Source of the DNA: Tetrahymena thermophila SB210
Taxonomy: Eukaryota > Ciliophora > Oligohymenophorea > Hymenostomatida > Tetrahymenidae
Direction of reading: 5' to 3'
DNA: 64,000 nucleotides
Assembly: GCF_000189635.1 (NCBI RefSeq)
Contig: NW_002476413.1
Span: 620,001 to 684,000 of the forward strand
Shown here piece by piece: positions 62,821 through 64,000 of the stretch (position 1 is the stretch's first letter; every line of letters starts with the position of its first letter). A program made the position numbers and the translations under genes. Below the pieces are notes generated by a model. It was not told the DNA's origin. It searched no databases and saw nothing but the letters and a program-made list of their open reading frames with translations.

Positions 62821-64000
62821 TCATAACTTTCCAATGAATTTATTATTTTACCAAAAACCTACTTCTATTTCTCCATTTGATCTATAGAAAGTACCTTCAC
62901 CATGAACTTTACCACCAGCAAAAGATCCTAAGAATTTTTCACCATTTGATAGGATGAGGGTTCCCAAACCATGTAATGAATGATTTTTGAATTCTCCTGA
63001 GTAACTGCTCCAATAGTTCCTCAAGTTTTCGAAGTTTCTAAAATCAAATTCTTTATTTAAAGGCTCGCAGAATTTATTTCTTAGTCTTCCTTATCCGTGA
63101 TAAAGATCGAATTCCCAATCTCCATTATAAATTTCTCCATTTTAATCTCTCAATATGCCATATCCATGACGCTTTTTTAAAATAATAAAATAATTTATTT
63201 TATCTTAAATAAAACTTTCAAAAATTAAAATAAATAAAATTCTTTTTTTAAAGAGAAACTAAATTTTATCCTGTGAATTTAAAATGAATTAAAAAAATTT
63301 TTATTATTAAATTAAATTACCTTGTCACTCTTCCATTCTCCTTCATAGAGTTCTCCGTTAGGATAGTAGCATCTTCCTCTTCCGTGTCTTAGATTTCCTA
63401 AACGCTCACCTTCATATTTAGGCATAACTTAACTTTAAACTGTATTACCAGTAGTAGGTTAAGTATTCTACTTTTTGATTAAATTTTATTATTACTATTG
63501 CTAGAGAAGTTACTATTGTTGTTATTGCTATTATAATTAAGGATAATTATTTTAATTAGAAGACTTGCTGCGATTTTAGTTGTTGATGAGATCTTATTAT
63601 TGTTGCAATTGTTGTTGTTATTATTAAATAGATTGCATTTACTATTGCTATTATAAGTATAAATTATTTTAACTCTAATCGATTGAGGAGGTTCTATTTC
63701 TCTATTGCTTTTTTATAAAGATAATATTATAAATTTTAGTTTCAAATTATATAAAAAAATAATACTTCAATAATAGGAGGACGTTTAGGCTATTGGGTTG
63801 TTGAATTGCTAATCGTTCTTATTTAAGAGAAGTTTTATACAGAGGATTATTATTAATGAACTGGCTATTATTATTATTATTATCCTTGTATTTATTATTA
63901 CTGCAATTATTATTGCCCTGCTGGAAGTTAAAGGAATGGTGGACGGTTATCAAGCTTTTTGATGTACTGAGGTCCTTTAGGGGTTGAATGAGATGAACTT
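62821..64000 (-). CDS. Gln-rich MORN-repeat protein (5' end outside window)
   Basis: Minus-strand exons 63766-64000 (open at the edge), 63321-63707 and 62821-63171, ending GKL-TGA. The visible N-terminal part is a long Gln tract region broken by short Ser/Asn/Pro segments (PQYIKKLDNRPPFLQLPAG, QQRNRTSSIDQSQNN). The C-terminal ~145 residues hold about six MORN repeats: YEGERLGNLRHGRG, YEGEWKSDKRHGYG, YNGDWEFDLYHGQG, YSGEFKNHSLHGLG, FLGSFAGGKVHGEG and a last partial unit. The third repeat is followed by an insertion of about 25 residues. MORN repeats bind lipids or partner proteins and are common in ciliary, cortical and kinase-linked proteins of alveolates. No catalytic domain is visible inside the window, but one could lie further upstream. 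The Gln tract is encoded by a mixture of TAA, TAG and CAA. Confidence 0.85.

Noticed and set aside
1-64000. Chromosome breakage site, telomere, intact transposon, rRNA or CRISPR array
   Set aside because: None was recognised on reading either strand; this was a visual search, so divergent elements may be missed.

Overview
The window looks like macronuclear-type DNA of a Tetrahymena-like ciliate. It is very AT-rich. Long coding frames are full of TAA and TAG and end only at TGA, which fits the ciliate nuclear code (TAA/TAG = Gln, TGA = stop). Introns are short, start GTAA/GTAT/GTTA and end in T-rich ...TAG/AAG, and most starts have the form AAAATG. A standard-code reading therefore cuts most genes into pieces. 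The models below were read by hand with the ciliate code, and exon joins were chosen to keep frame and family motifs.

Layout. 1-1450 (-): 5' part of a Gln/Asn-rich gene running off the left edge. 2257-3946 (+): coiled-coil protein, six exons. 4439-6098 (-): divergent mitochondrial carrier whose first exon was not found, followed upstream by an odd open stretch with in-frame TGAs (6399-6890). 9397-12241 (+): PX sorting nexin, eight exons. 14345-16845 (+): mitochondrial inner-membrane protein resembling ATP synthase subunit b, eight exons. 16.8-21.7 kb: mostly AT-rich desert with a structured inverted repeat and a decayed-looking coding region. 21719-22584 (+): unknown protein. 24.8-26.0 kb: three degenerate copies of a ~400-bp unit in front of a TPR gene (26115-26909, +). 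28598-30163 (+): secreted leishmanolysin-type metalloprotease, followed by a 39-bp tandem repeat. 31.8-34.4 kb (+): two uncertain frames and one good unknown gene. 34.4-39.7 kb: desert ending in a ~0.5-kb duplication and a TTTA microsatellite.

39747-41519 (-): single-exon protein with a C-terminal R-S-E ADP-ribosyltransferase domain. 42231-43267 (+): xylose-isomerase-like TIM-barrel protein. 43867-44659 (+): COMM-domain protein. 45719-51184 (-): ~1765-residue Gln-rich protein with TPR-like helices. 52571-55172 (-): ALG8 glucosyltransferase of the N-glycan pathway, sharing a 277-bp divergent spacer with 55450-58389 (+), a 979-residue Gln/Asn-rich coiled-coil protein. 58891-62319 (-): 950-residue coiled-coil protein, nine exons. 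62821-64000 (-): Gln-rich MORN-repeat protein running off the right edge.

The genes do not form a pathway or operon; this is an ordinary eukaryotic arrangement of unrelated housekeeping, secretory, cytoskeletal and ciliate-specific genes. I saw no rRNA, convincing tRNA, CRISPR array or intact transposon. The most notable items are the ADP-ribosyltransferase gene, the frame with in-frame TGA codons, the run of long Gln-rich proteins written with TAA/TAG, and the local segmental duplications.
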